The position numbers were made by a program, and so were the translations under genes. The notes under the pieces were generated by a model. The model searched no databases, was not told the origin of the DNA, and saw nothing but the letters and a program-made list of their open reading frames with translations. This document shows positions 50,900 through 59,590 of a stretch of 64,000 bases of DNA, in pieces; position 1 is the first letter of the stretch, and each line of letters begins with the position of its first letter. Origin of the DNA: a virus; IMG/VR virus record IMGVR_UViG_3300028394_002328, positions 186,001-250,000 of that record. The stretch is one strand, 5' to 3'.

Positions 50900-51574
50900 A
50901 TGGCTCGCTATCAACGCCCAGTTCTGAATCTTGATGCTGACACTGTTTGGTCGGCTGCTTGTGCGGCTCAACGTATCAACGGTGAGTATGTCAAGGCTGT
51001 TACCTCTTATGTGACTAACGAGGACATTCTTCCCGAGTCTGAGCAGACTCCTCCTAAAGAAATCAACCGCGATATTATCAACCGTTTGGTTGCCGATCCG
51101 AGTCTGATCACCGATGCTGACCGTGTTCAGGCTGAGGCTGTTCGTAAGTACTACAAAGCGTTTACTTTCAAAATCCTTCAAGGTAAGATGTTGTCGGAGT
51201 TTGACAACAACGCAATGGTTATCTCTAACCGCGATGTTATCGAATCCAACTATGATGTTGCGGTGATCGCAAGTCTCCCTGCTTCGTATGAGCGGGCCGT
51301 CAAGCGTGACAATCTTAACCGTAAGATTGACAGTGCGTCGGGTGGATTTGTTGGTCGTGTTGGTGATAAAGTTAAACTCACTGTTGAGGTTATTCGTAGT
51401 GTGTTTAGCCAGCAGTGGAACGTGTTCTTTATCACTGGTATCACTACTGACGATCAGCCGGTGTTCTTCAGCTATCGTGAAACTATCCCAACTGGCAAGA
51501 CAATTGTTGCTCAGGGTACAGTTAAGGCTCACCGTGATAACACTACCCAACTCAATCGGGTGAAACTTGTCTAA
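50900..51574 (+). CDS. Hypothetical early protein, 224 aa
   Basis: N-terminal helical part (TVWSAACAAQRINGEY) and a C-terminal beta-rich part from 150 on (GDKVKLTVEVIRSVFS, NVFFITGITTDDQPVFF, GTVKAHRDNTTQLNRVKLV) that could be an OB-like fold. C/G-ending codons are commoner than in the neighbours. A 264-codon frame on the other strand is its shadow. Strong promoter and GGAG site. Confidence 0.75.
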   Translation: MARYQRPVLNLDADTVWSAACAAQRINGEYVKAVTSYVTNEDILPESEQTPPKEINRDIINRLVADPSLITDADRVQAEAVRKYYKAFTFKILQGKMLSEFDNNAMVISNRDVIESNYDVAVIASLPASYERAVKRDNLNRKIDSASGGFVGRVGDKVKLTVEVIRSVFSQQWNVFFITGITTDDQPVFFSYRETIPTGKTIVAQGTVKAHRDNTTQLNRVKLV

Positions 51575-51660
51575 GTTAGAAAGGACAATTCAATTGGTAG
51601 GAATCATCACTATGGTGATTTCTATCACTTACTTGCTAAATCATTATATTGGTAAGTGCA

Positions 51661-51668
51661 TATAAATA
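51661..51668 (+). promoter_or_regulatory. T4 late promoter, exact TATAAATA
   Basis: Exact match to the T4 late consensus, 39 bases upstream of ATG 51708. Confidence 0.6.
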
Positions 51669-51707
51669 TTTTTTGTGAAATTCAAACACAAACAAGTAGA
51701 GGATAAA

Positions 51708-52112
51708 ATGGGTCTTGATATGTATGCTTATGTTGGGAACCCCGGACAACGTGACGATTATTGGTATAAGAGTTTGGATAGGGATTCTACTGTTAATAAG
51801 CCCCGTGACATTGCATATTGGCGTAAACATCCTAATCTACATGGTTGGATGGAACAACTTTGGGTTAGCAAAGGTAAACCTGGAAGAAAGCATGACGATT
51901 CCGATTTCAATGGAATTGAACTTGAACTGACTTGGGAAGATGTTGACGCACTTGAACGGGCAGTTAAACACGGCATGCTTCCTTCTACCAATGGTTTTTT
52001 CTTTGGAAATCCCTCAGATGATGTATACTACGAACGGGATTTGGAATTCTGTATCAATGCTAAGACAGAATTGTTCCTAGGGTTGAGAGTTTTTTACAAT
52101 TCAAGTTGGTAA
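51708..52112 (+). CDS. Hypothetical phage protein, 134 aa
   Basis: MGLDMYAYVG and IAYWRKHPNLHGWMEQLW are landmarks of a small phage protein family I recall, with unknown function. An in-frame GTG 51675 lies in the leader; ATG 51708 after AGAGGATAAA is preferred. Many Trp, Tyr and His residues. Confidence 0.7.
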   Translation: MGLDMYAYVGNPGQRDDYWYKSLDRDSTVNKPRDIAYWRKHPNLHGWMEQLWVSKGKPGRKHDDSDFNGIELELTWEDVDALERAVKHGMLPSTNGFFFGNPSDDVYYERDLEFCINAKTELFLGLRVFYNSSW

Positions 52113-52114
52113 TT

Positions 52115-52459
52115 ATGGCAGGCTACAACGCAATACTAGAACTTCGCAGACTAGAATCAGAATTAGATCAAATTGGTCTTATGCTTACGGCACCTAAACA
52201 TGGTTGGGGCAGTGACATGAGTGACCGCGCAGGGGTTCAGCCCAAAGACGCAGATAGTCTACCTATCTACTGCCGTGATGCTGAAGTTATGTGCGGTTCA
52301 TTAAGTGAAATTCGTATTTGGTTGAATGGCATTCAATGGGCTCGCAAGTATGACCAAATGTTGTTTGGTCAAAAACATGACAAGAACCGTGAACGCAAAG
52401 AACAAGATGAACGCAATCGCCAATTGGTGAGTATTATCACTAAAGGAGAAAAAGAATGA
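52115..52459 (+). CDS. Hypothetical protein, 114 aa
   Basis: Helical, basic C-terminus (KHDKNRERKEQDERNRQLV). ATG 52115 is two bases after the previous stop; a TTG at 52106 is the only longer alternative. Overlaps the ligase start by 4 bases. Confidence 0.65.
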   Translation: MAGYNAILELRRLESELDQIGLMLTAPKHGWGSDMSDRAGVQPKDADSLPIYCRDAEVMCGSLSEIRIWLNGIQWARKYDQMLFGQKHDKNRERKEQDERNRQLVSIITKGEKE

Positions 52460-53784
52460 GCGCAAGTTGGATTAACAAACTGAATGAGAGTGATAGCCGA
52501 CTGTACAAGGAAGATATTATTCGACAAGCCCTCGAGGCAAGTGTCCTTGGTAGTACTAATGCTGTTAATTTTTTGACATTGACTAAGGTCTGCTACAATC
52601 CTTATGTAACATTTGGTGTTCGTCAAATCCCAAGTACAGAAGGTATTACTGGTGCTGAAAATCCTTGGGAAGAGTTTAATGACCTTCTACACAATCTTGG
52701 TCAACGAGGTCTAACTGGTAATGCTGCTAGGGACGCTATTGAAGATATGAGCCTTAGGTTTGATAGCGAAGAATGGAATACATTCTGTGCTCCTGTACTT
52801 AGGCGAGACCTTCGTGCAGGTGTATCAGAAAAAACGATTAACAAAATCTGTAAGAAAACAGATTACGAAATCCCTGTTTTTGCTTGCCAATTGGCTGCTA
52901 ATAGCGAAGGTCGCCCTGAAATGAAGGGTGTCAAACGCCTTGAGCCTAAGTTGGATGGTGTCAGGGTACTAATGATGGTTATGGTATCTGATACGGGAAA
53001 TGCAGTATTTTCGTATAGTCGTAATGGTAAACTGTTTGAAAACTTCACCCATATTGAAAATCAGATTGGTGAGTACTTACCAAAATTGATTAGGCATAAC
53101 CGTTCATTGATGAAGGGTTTTGTACTTGACGGTGAGGTTATTGGAAATTCTTTCCAAGAATTGATGCGTCAGGCTCGCCGTAAAGAAAATGTACAAGCTA
53201 CTGATTCAGTATTCAACATTTTTGATATAATCCCAATTGATGATTTTCGTCGAGGATATTGGAACGCTCAACTTGAAAAGCGTATTGAGATGCTAGAATA
53301 CATGCGTCCTGTAATTGATGTATTGCCCAACGTAGAGTTGCTTCCGCACATTATGGTAGACCTTGATACCAGTGAAGGTAAAGACCAACTTATGCGTTAT
53401 GCTAAGGATCAAGTCAATGCAGGGTTCGAGGGTATTATGATTAAGGATGTTGGTGCTCCTTACGAATGCAAGCGTAATACATTTTGGATGAAGTGGAAGC
53501 CAACTATTACAGTTGATTTAGAGGTGATCGGTGTTGAAGAGGGTACTGGAAGAAATGTAGGACGACTTGGAGCACTGGTTTGCTCAGGCGTAGATGATGG
53601 GAAATTTATCACAGTCAATGTGGGTAGTGGCTTTAGCGACGGTGATAGAGATGATTATTGGACTAATCGGAATTTTATCATTGGTCGCACTTGTGAAATC
53701 TTGTGTGATGTAATTACACAAAACCAAGATGGTACATATAGTTTGCGTTTCCCACGCTTTATTCGGTTTAGGGATGATAAATGA
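52456..53784 (+). CDS. ATP-dependent DNA ligase (T4 gp30-like)
   Basis: 442 residues, about T4 ligase size. Motif I LEPKLDGVRV gives the AMP-accepting Lys near 165; further motifs are VFSYSRNGK, FVLDGEVIG, EGIMIKDVGAPYECKR and FWMKWKP, then an OB-fold C-domain. It seals nicks during replication and repair. Start by ATGA overlap, with AAAGGAG upstream. Confidence 0.92.
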   Translation: MSASWINKLNESDSRLYKEDIIRQALEASVLGSTNAVNFLTLTKVCYNPYVTFGVRQIPSTEGITGAENPWEEFNDLLHNLGQRGLTGNAARDAIEDMSLRFDSEEWNTFCAPVLRRDLRAGVSEKTINKICKKTDYEIPVFACQLAANSEGRPEMKGVKRLEPKLDGVRVLMMVMVSDTGNAVFSYSRNGKLFENFTHIENQIGEYLPKLIRHNRSLMKGFVLDGEVIGNSFQELMRQARRKENVQATDSVFNIFDIIPIDDFRRGYWNAQLEKRIEMLEYMRPVIDVLPNVELLPHIMVDLDTSEGKDQLMRYAKDQVNAGFEGIMIKDVGAPYECKRNTFWMKWKPTITVDLEVIGVEEGTGRNVGRLGALVCSGVDDGKFITVNVGSGFSDGDRDDYWTNRNFIIGRTCEILCDVITQNQDGTYSLRFPRFIRFRDDK

Positions 53785-53999
53785 GTAAAGAAGCCATGCG
53801 TGAGGCTCTAGAAGCATTAGAGTGGATGCGTGTGGCTTTCAAACAAAACAGTCAGGGCAGACAAGTTGCTGATTCGGCAATAGAAGCATTGAAAATGGCA
53901 CTTGGGCCTGAGGTTTTGGAATTTGACATACTTGACAAGTACGACCAAGTAATTTACAATACAGGAAACATTAAAGGAAATTTTACAAATGAAAATTAG
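53781..53999 (+). CDS. Small helical hypothetical protein, 72 aa
   Basis: EAMREALEALEWMRVAFKQNSQGRQVADSAIEALKMAL is an amphipathic helical pair. Coupled by ATGA to the ligase gene and overlapping the next gene by 11 bases. Function unknown. Confidence 0.65.
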   Translation: MSKEAMREALEALEWMRVAFKQNSQGRQVADSAIEALKMALGPEVLEFDILDKYDQVIYNTGNIKGNFTNEN

Positions 54000-54384
54000 C
54001 GAATTATCAGAATCACTCGACCTTATTCAATTAGCAACCATTAGTGATAAAGCACTTGATGATGTTTATCATTATGGACGAAGTACTCCTGGCAAGAACT
54101 TTGGATGGCTCGCTAATTTAGAATCAGCAAAAGCGGCACTGAAACTTATCCAACAAGGTGCTACCGATGTTGATGTTATTGCCGATGCTATTCACGATGG
54201 TTGGAATATTACTGCCATGGCAGATTACAACGGTGAGTTGGATCTAGACACTCCTACACCCGATGAAAAGAAATTGAAACGGTATAAGTTGGCACAACAG
54301 AGTTATGCACAACTTCCTGAAGAAGAGAAAGAAAAAGACCGAGTAGTTGCTCGGGCATTGTTAAAAGCATTAAAAGGAATTTAA
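53989..54384 (+). CDS. Candidate packaged protein, 131 aa
   Basis: The leader MKISELSESLDL contains LSE followed by S, matching the capsid-targeting pattern. The rest is helical, with AADYNGELDL-like acidic turns (DTPTPDEKK) and a Lys/Glu-rich end. No enzymatic motif. It is the only member of this set within the small-gene region. Confidence 0.55.
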   Translation: MKISELSESLDLIQLATISDKALDDVYHYGRSTPGKNFGWLANLESAKAALKLIQQGATDVDVIADAIHDGWNITAMADYNGELDLDTPTPDEKKLKRYKLAQQSYAQLPEEEKEKDRVVARALLKALKGI

Positions 54385-54385
54385 A

Positions 54386-55696
54386 ATGGTAACATTAGTT
54401 AAACATGAATGGCATCAAGTTGATTCACAATTTGCCTTTGAGTTAGACTCTGATAAACTCAGCGAAATTTATCCTGAGTTAGAGGAAGAAGAAATTGAAG
54501 CAATGATGGCACAGATTGAAGCCGGCGAAGTTAGCGTTGAAGAAATTGTTAACGAAGCGTGGGACAATGATGTAGAAATTGAATGGGATCGCCAATATGA
54601 TGATTGGTGGACCGATCGTAAGGGTGGGTATGATATTACCTATGAACTAGGTAACGAAAAAAGTTGGCATACTCCTGCAGAGGAAGCACCTGATACAACT
54701 AAATGTACTAAGTGTCGTTGGACTGGTAAAAACTACGAAACACGCACTCAGCACCATCGTGTTGACGGCACAGTAATTGAAAATTATCACTCTACTGAAG
54801 AAGTATCGGATCACACCAGTGATGTATGCCCAATGTGTGACAGTTCAGTTGAGTTGACCGAAGCAGGTGTAGCAGAAGAAGAAAAACGCAAAGCACAAAA
54901 AGAAAAATGGGCAAAAGCCAGAGAGGAAAAAGAAATGGCTGTTGAAAAAGAAAACATTGATCTTGACGGAGGTTTGAGTGCCGTTAATGAACAAGAAGAA
55001 ATCACCGATGAAGAAGAAGAATTGGTAGCGCCGGCGTGGCCGTTCCCTGAAGTTGAAGTACTTCCTAACTATCCTGCAGGTGAGTATGCTATTCGTATTT
55101 GGGGTCGTACCCGTGAAATTGGTGTAGGTACTATCTCTAAAGAACAGTATGAACACTGGAGTGATTCAGACCATGAGGATGATCTTAGTGATGCACTAAA
55201 TGAAAGTTATGACTATGATGAAAACGAAACTCCTGAAAATGCTCGGTTTAATCATGCCTACTATGAATACCAAGATGTAAAATCATTTTGGGGTTTTGAT
55301 GAAGATGATACTCATATGACTATCACCAATAGTGATAATGAGGAAATCTATGACGGTACCCTAGAAGATTTCATTTATCAGGCACACGGTGATAGATTTT
55401 CACGTTGGGAAGCCACTGAAGAAGAGGAAGAATTATATACTGAAGATTTGGGTACAGGTTACTTTGTAATGTGGACTCAAGGTGGTAAGGGCAGTTGTAT
55501 TCAGACTTCAATTGAAACTGAAGGTAAAGAATTCGATCCACGCAAACTAAGTTATAAAACTTGGGATGTTCAAGGAAGTTCTGTGGTACATCGGTTGATG
55601 TATGACGGGTATGAACTTGAAGATGAGGGCATGGACTCACATAAAGACAACTGGCGTGGTCAATGGAGCGAATTCTCGGTTCATCATAATGCATGA
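54386..55696 (+). CDS. Acidic zinc-ribbon-containing hypothetical protein, 436 aa
   Basis: N-terminal acidic helices (IYPELEEEEIEAMMAQIEAGE), a zinc-ribbon-like region near 110-150 (CTKCRWTG ... CPMCDSS, with HH between), a charged coiled stretch (EEKRKAQKEKWAKAREEKE), then an acidic Trp-rich C-terminal domain. The negative charge is extreme. It could be a DNA mimic or a scaffold; neither is shown. Confidence 0.65.
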   Translation: MVTLVKHEWHQVDSQFAFELDSDKLSEIYPELEEEEIEAMMAQIEAGEVSVEEIVNEAWDNDVEIEWDRQYDDWWTDRKGGYDITYELGNEKSWHTPAEEAPDTTKCTKCRWTGKNYETRTQHHRVDGTVIENYHSTEEVSDHTSDVCPMCDSSVELTEAGVAEEEKRKAQKEKWAKAREEKEMAVEKENIDLDGGLSAVNEQEEITDEEEELVAPAWPFPEVEVLPNYPAGEYAIRIWGRTREIGVGTISKEQYEHWSDSDHEDDLSDALNESYDYDENETPENARFNHAYYEYQDVKSFWGFDEDDTHMTITNSDNEEIYDGTLEDFIYQAHGDRFSRWEATEEEEELYTEDLGTGYFVMWTQGGKGSCIQTSIETEGKEFDPRKLSYKTWDVQGSSVVHRLMYDGYELEDEGMDSHKDNWRGQWSEFSVHHNA

Positions 55697-55895
55697 TTTT
55701 GTAGGAAAGTCTTATGTTTTCCCTGACGGTGATAGCATCACCGTCACTCAAGTTAAGGTTCGTGACGGTAACGAAGAATGGGTGACATATCAAACAAAGC
55801 AAGGACCCGGTGTCCCTCGCAAGTTAGTTATGTCATTACATGAATTCAATAACACATATGGATATCTGTTTAAAGGTGAGGACAATAACAAGTGA
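55689..55895 (+). CDS. Small hypothetical protein, 68 aa
   Basis: ATG 55689 overlaps the previous gene by 8 bases. Beta-rich (SYVFPDGDSITVTQVKVRDG) with an MSLHEFNNTYGYLF end. An in-frame ATG at 55602 lies deep in the previous gene and was rejected. Confidence 0.65.
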   Translation: MHDFVGKSYVFPDGDSITVTQVKVRDGNEEWVTYQTKQGPGVPRKLVMSLHEFNNTYGYLFKGEDNNK

Positions 55896-55916
55896 TAATT
55901 TAAACCATTAAGTAAC

Positions 55917-55924
55917 AATAAATA
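55917..55924 (+). promoter_or_regulatory. Possible late promoter AATAAATA
   Basis: AATAAATA ends 6 bases before ATG 55931 and continues ACTTA, like several GATAAATACT copies in the window. Confidence 0.4.
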
Positions 55925-55930
55925 CTTACT

Positions 55931-57487
55931 ATGCTTAAAAGAATATTCACTCTTACCAACCTCACACTATTAACTGCGCTGACACTAAGCACTATTGCAG
56001 CTTGGTATAGTATTCTAGGATTAACAGCAATCTTTGCGGCTGCTGTTATTCCCATTATTATAATGGGTAGCGCACTAGAAATATCAAAGGTTGTTACCAC
56101 TGTTTGGTTGCACAAATACTGGCCTAAAGTAAAATGGACTATGCGTGTCTATCTTGTAGCTGCCGTCATAGCACTTGCTTTCTTAACCAGTATGGGAATC
56201 TTTGGCTTCTTAAGTAAAGCACATAGTGATCAGGGCCTAGTATCAGGTGACGTGGCTGCTAAGATAGCAATTTATGATGAAAAAATTAAAACAGCAAGGG
56301 AAAATATAGATGTTAACCGTAAGGCGCTTAAACAACTTGATGAATCAGTGGACCAAGTTATGGGTCGAAGTACGGATGAGAAAGGTGCCGATAAAGCCGT
56401 GGCTCTACGTAGGAATCAACAAAAAGAGCGTGGGCGTCTCCTTGCTGAAATTGAAGCCGAACAGAAAAAAATTAGTAGTCTTAATGAAGAAAGGGCACCC
56501 ATTGCTGCCGAAATACGCAAAGTAGAAGCGGAAGTTGGCCCAATCAAATACATAGCCGCTCTTATCTACGGTGATAACCCTGATGCTAACCTACTTGAAA
56601 GAGCAGTACGATGGGTAATTATTCTTATTGTAAGTGTGTTTGATCCATTAGCACTAACTCTTGTATTAGCGGCAAATGGTAGTAGGGTGTGGGATAGAGA
56701 AGAACCTAAAGTAGAAGAAAAACCCGAAGAAGAACCTGAGTATGAACCAGATGATGGTCCACTTACCGAAGAGCAAATAGAACAAGTTGAAGAAACGGTA
56801 GAGAAACCTGTAATAGATGAGTACGCTTATTTGAAAAAGCCGTGGAAAGGGTTTACATCTGGTTCTACAGTTGGATTAGTCTCTAAACCTGAAGAAAAGA
56901 TTGAAGAACAGCCTGAAGAAATCCCTTGTTTCAAATGCGGAACGACTTTAATGAATGCCCCAGGTATTGGATTGTTCTGTCCAAATCTAAAGTGTGATGT
57001 TAGAGATGGTCCTTTTGAAGAGGAAGAATCAGTTGAACTAATAGTAGAACCTAAGGCAGAGTCAATAACAATTGAAACTACAGGGGTGACTAAAGAAAAA
57101 CCATATAGAGAAATTGATGAAGATTATGTGTTAACTAGTGACGGAAAACACATTCGTAAGGAAGCATTAAAAGAAATGCGTCCTGATTTATTCACTATCA
57201 AAGCCGATATGGCTAATCAGATTAGTACGAACTTTGGAGCACAATTTCCAAAGTTCTCTAATAAGGGCGATGTATTTGTAAGAGTAGATATATTACCTAA
57301 TAAGGTATACAAATTTGATGGTAACAAATGGATAGAGATAAACAAAGAGTTATCCGATTCATACTTGTATGACCAAGCATATATTCAATTTTTAATTTCA
57401 AAAATAGATTCGGGAGAATATGAAGTTGATTTATTATCTGATAACGAAAAGGCACAGATTGCATCGTACCTAAGTTCATCTAAATAA
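55931..57487 (+). CDS. Multi-pass membrane protein with coiled coil and zinc ribbon
   Basis: 518 residues. Three N-terminal transmembrane helices (about 8-27, 30-50, 72-97), a long charged coiled coil (about 115-205), a fourth helix (near 225-250, VIILIVSVFDPLALTLVLA), an acidic linker, a C4 zinc ribbon (CFKCGTTLMNAPGIGLFCPNLKC) and a mixed C-terminal domain. Similar membrane-coil-membrane proteins occur in large T4-like phages; role unknown, possibly at the host inner membrane. Confidence 0.7.
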   Translation: MLKRIFTLTNLTLLTALTLSTIAAWYSILGLTAIFAAAVIPIIIMGSALEISKVVTTVWLHKYWPKVKWTMRVYLVAAVIALAFLTSMGIFGFLSKAHSDQGLVSGDVAAKIAIYDEKIKTARENIDVNRKALKQLDESVDQVMGRSTDEKGADKAVALRRNQQKERGRLLAEIEAEQKKISSLNEERAPIAAEIRKVEAEVGPIKYIAALIYGDNPDANLLERAVRWVIILIVSVFDPLALTLVLAANGSRVWDREEPKVEEKPEEEPEYEPDDGPLTEEQIEQVEETVEKPVIDEYAYLKKPWKGFTSGSTVGLVSKPEEKIEEQPEEIPCFKCGTTLMNAPGIGLFCPNLKCDVRDGPFEEEESVELIVEPKAESITIETTGVTKEKPYREIDEDYVLTSDGKHIRKEALKEMRPDLFTIKADMANQISTNFGAQFPKFSNKGDVFVRVDILPNKVYKFDGNKWIEINKELSDSYLYDQAYIQFLISKIDSGEYEVDLLSDNEKAQIASYLSSSK

Positions 57488-57520
57488 ATTACCAAATAAC
57501 TTTAATTTTTCCAATAATTA

Positions 57521-57540
57521 TGACATAATTTATTGTGTCA
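57521..57540. promoter_or_regulatory. Inverted repeat upstream of clpX
   Basis: TGACATAA and TTGTGTCA flank 4 bases; seven of eight positions pair. It lies 25 bases before the clpX ATG, next to a possible -10 (CATAAT), so could be an operator. Confidence 0.4.
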
Positions 57541-57565
57541 CAAATTCTTTCAAGATATATACTTC

Positions 57566-58765
57566 ATGACCTTAGAAAATAAAATCACCCACTGCACTTT
57601 TTGTGGAAGCCACAAAGAAGTTGTAAAAAAGTTAATTGTCAGCGAATCGGTTGCAATTTGCAGTGATTGCATTGAACTATGTAATCAACTAATCAATGAT
57701 GATTCTTCAGTTGAATCTGAAAAAATAGAACATCAAACCTATGATGCTATTCAAATTAAAGAGTATTTGGATCAGCATATCATAGGACAAGCTGATGCTA
57801 AAATGATTCTCAGTGTTGCTATAGCAAATCACTTTAAACGAATTACACATCCTCCTGAAGATTTAGAAATCCAAAAGGGAAATGTGTTACTAATTGGTCC
57901 TACTGGATCAGGTAAAACGTTACTAGCAAAAACTGTAGCAAAGTTTTTGAATGTACCATTTGTAGTTGCTGATGCTACATCATTAACAGAAGCAGGTTAC
58001 GTTGGTGATGATGTTGAAAGTATGATTAGTATGTTAGTTAATTCAGCCGGCGGTGATGTTAAAAAAGCAGAACGCGGTATTGTATTCATTGACGAAATTG
58101 ATAAGATTGCCCGTAAAGGTGAATCTACTAGCATTACCCGTGATGTATCGGGGGAAGGTGTTCAACAAGCACTACTTAAATTAGTAGAGGGTACTATATG
58201 TCGTATTCCTGCAGGTGGTGGTAGAAAACATCCCGGTGGTGATATGTTAGAAGTTAATACTAAAAACATTTTATTCATTTCAGGTGGTGCATTTGTAGGC
58301 CTATATGATATTATTAAATCAAGGGTCAAGGGCACTAGAATTGGTTTCGGTGCTAATGTTATTGCCAACCATGAAGATATTGAACTAAATTTAGTTTCGC
58401 CCGATGATTTAACTAAGTTTGGAATGATTCCTGAGTTCATTGGTAGATTTACTACATCAGTTGTTCTAACTGATTTAGATAGGGATGAACTACTTAAGGT
58501 ATTAACAGAAATCAAAAATAACTATATAAACCAATACCAATATCTATTTTCACTAGATAATATTGATTTGAATTTTGATACCGAAGCATTAGAGCAAATA
58601 GTAGATAATTGCCTAGAACTTAAAACAGGTGCTCGTGGTCTACATACTGAAATTGAACGGTGCTTAATGCCACATATGTATAATGCTCGCAAATACCATG
58701 ATCATGGTATAACCGTGATAAATATTAGTCAGGACATGGTGATTAATCCACAACCATTAGTATGA
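57566..58765 (+). CDS. clpX: ATP-dependent Clp protease ATP-binding subunit ClpX
   Basis: 399 residues from ATG 57566; a TTG at 57533 in frame is less likely. An N-terminal zinc-binding domain (CTFCGS and CSDCIELC) precedes one AAA+ module: Walker A GPTGSGKT (near 110), Walker B GIVFIDEIDKI, pore-loop region GGRKHPGGD and sensor-2 KTGARGLHTEIE. RIGFGANV carries the IGF loop that docks on ClpP. The full domain set suggests it can pair with phage or host ClpP. Confidence 0.95.
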   Translation: MTLENKITHCTFCGSHKEVVKKLIVSESVAICSDCIELCNQLINDDSSVESEKIEHQTYDAIQIKEYLDQHIIGQADAKMILSVAIANHFKRITHPPEDLEIQKGNVLLIGPTGSGKTLLAKTVAKFLNVPFVVADATSLTEAGYVGDDVESMISMLVNSAGGDVKKAERGIVFIDEIDKIARKGESTSITRDVSGEGVQQALLKLVEGTICRIPAGGGRKHPGGDMLEVNTKNILFISGGAFVGLYDIIKSRVKGTRIGFGANVIANHEDIELNLVSPDDLTKFGMIPEFIGRFTTSVVLTDLDRDELLKVLTEIKNNYINQYQYLFSLDNIDLNFDTEALEQIVDNCLELKTGARGLHTEIERCLMPHMYNARKYHDHGITVINISQDMVINPQPLV

Positions 58766-58983
58766 GTTCAAAGGGCAGAAAAGTATTAGTACAAGACGGT
58801 AATGTAGAAAAGGCGCTAAGAAAATTTAAAAAGAAAATTAGCGAAGATGGCCTGCTCCAAGAAGTTCAAGACCGTAGATTTTATAATAAGCCAACCGAAA
58901 AAAGAAAAGTTGCTAAAGCCCAAGCAAAGAAACGTTGGAAAAGATTTTTAAATAGTCAAGAAATTCCTAAGAAACTTTTTTAA
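58762..58983 (+). CDS. rpsU: Ribosomal protein bS21
   Basis: 73 residues. VEKALRKFKKKISEDGLLQE, then YNKPTEKRKVAKAQAKKRWKR are the bS21 landmarks (K-F-K-K, G-L-L, K-P-x-x-x-R). bS21 sits at the 30S platform near the anti-Shine-Dalgarno sequence and aids initiation. Phage copies are known and are thought to exchange into host ribosomes to favour viral mRNAs. It is coupled by ATGA to clpX. Confidence 0.85.
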   Translation: MSSKGRKVLVQDGNVEKALRKFKKKISEDGLLQEVQDRRFYNKPTEKRKVAKAQAKKRWKRFLNSQEIPKKLF

Positions 58984-59018
58984 CCAAAATAGTAGAATTT
59001 TTTACGAAAATTATTTAT

Positions 59019-59026
59019 GATAAATA
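59019..59026 (+). promoter_or_regulatory. T4-type late promoter GATAAATA
   Basis: GATAAATACT, 63 bases before the hsp20 ATG, immediately upstream of a hairpin. Confidence 0.5.
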
Positions 59027-59029
59027 CTG

Positions 59030-59057
59030 TTGTAGATGCCGATAGTCGGGTCTACAA
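59030..59057 (+). promoter_or_regulatory. 5' leader hairpin of the hsp20 mRNA
   Basis: TTGTAGA pairs with TCTACAA, and CCGA with TCGG inside, giving a two-part stem at the expected 5' end of the late transcript, 30 bases before ATG. It could stabilise the mRNA or respond to temperature. Confidence 0.45.
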
Positions 59058-59089
59058 TCAGTCATCTTGCTTATTAAAGGAGAAAACAA

Positions 59090-59536
59090 ATGACAAATAC
59101 ATTATCCCTTCGTTCCCTTGACATTCCGTCACTTCATAAGTTTGGTATCGGTTTCGATACAATGTTTGATGAACTTATGAGACAAACTTCCGCACAACAA
59201 CAAACAAATTATCCACCATACAATGTTGTGAAACATAGTGAGGATAAGTTTACCATTGAATTGGCAGTTGCTGGTTTTAAAAATGGTGACATTGATGTTA
59301 CTGTAGAAAAGAATCAACTAACCGTCAAGGGTGAAAAAGCAGTTAATTTGGATGAAACAGTTGAATATCTACATCGTGGTATTAGTGCCCGTAATTTCAT
59401 TAGAACTTGGACGCTAGCCGATCATGTTGAAGTAACTGGTGCTGTTGTATCTGATGGTATGTTGACTATCAATTTAGAACGTCAAATTCCTGAAGAGCAA
59501 AAACCCAAGAAGATTGCTATTACCTACACTAAATAG
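59090..59536 (+). CDS. Small heat shock protein Hsp20
   Basis: 148 residues. The N-terminus FDTMFDELM is followed by an alpha-crystallin domain from YPPYNVVKHSEDKFTIELAVAGF to GMLTINLERQIPEE, and KKIAITYTK carries the I-x-I C-terminal anchor. IbpA-like. A holdase that keeps unfolded proteins soluble, plausibly virion or host proteins destined for Clp. It has an AAAGGAG ribosome site and a structured leader. Confidence 0.92.
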   Translation: MTNTLSLRSLDIPSLHKFGIGFDTMFDELMRQTSAQQQTNYPPYNVVKHSEDKFTIELAVAGFKNGDIDVTVEKNQLTVKGEKAVNLDETVEYLHRGISARNFIRTWTLADHVEVTGAVVSDGMLTINLERQIPEEQKPKKIAITYTK

Positions 59537-59549
59537 TATAGTAGCGTAT

Positions 59550-59571
59550 GTGTGCAGCATCCGCTGCACAC
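59550..59571 (+). terminator. Stem-loop between hsp20 and clpS
   Basis: GTGTGCAGC, loop ATCC, GCTGCACAC form a perfect 9-base stem followed by ATTTTA. Weak T tract, so a partial terminator or processing site. Confidence 0.55.
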
Positions 59572-59590
59572 ATTTTATGAGAGAACTAAA

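Noticed and set aside
50756-51550. 264-codon open frame on the minus strand
   Set aside because: It lies opposite the plus-strand gene at 50900, which has a consensus promoter and ribosome site; the minus frame lacks both and its protein has no domain-like features.
55371-55802. 143-codon minus-strand frame
   Set aside because: Opposite the acidic gene at 54386; no ribosome site and no known features.
59552-59590. GTG start of clpS
   Set aside because: It lies within a 9-base stem, and the ClpS family aligns from ATG 59591.
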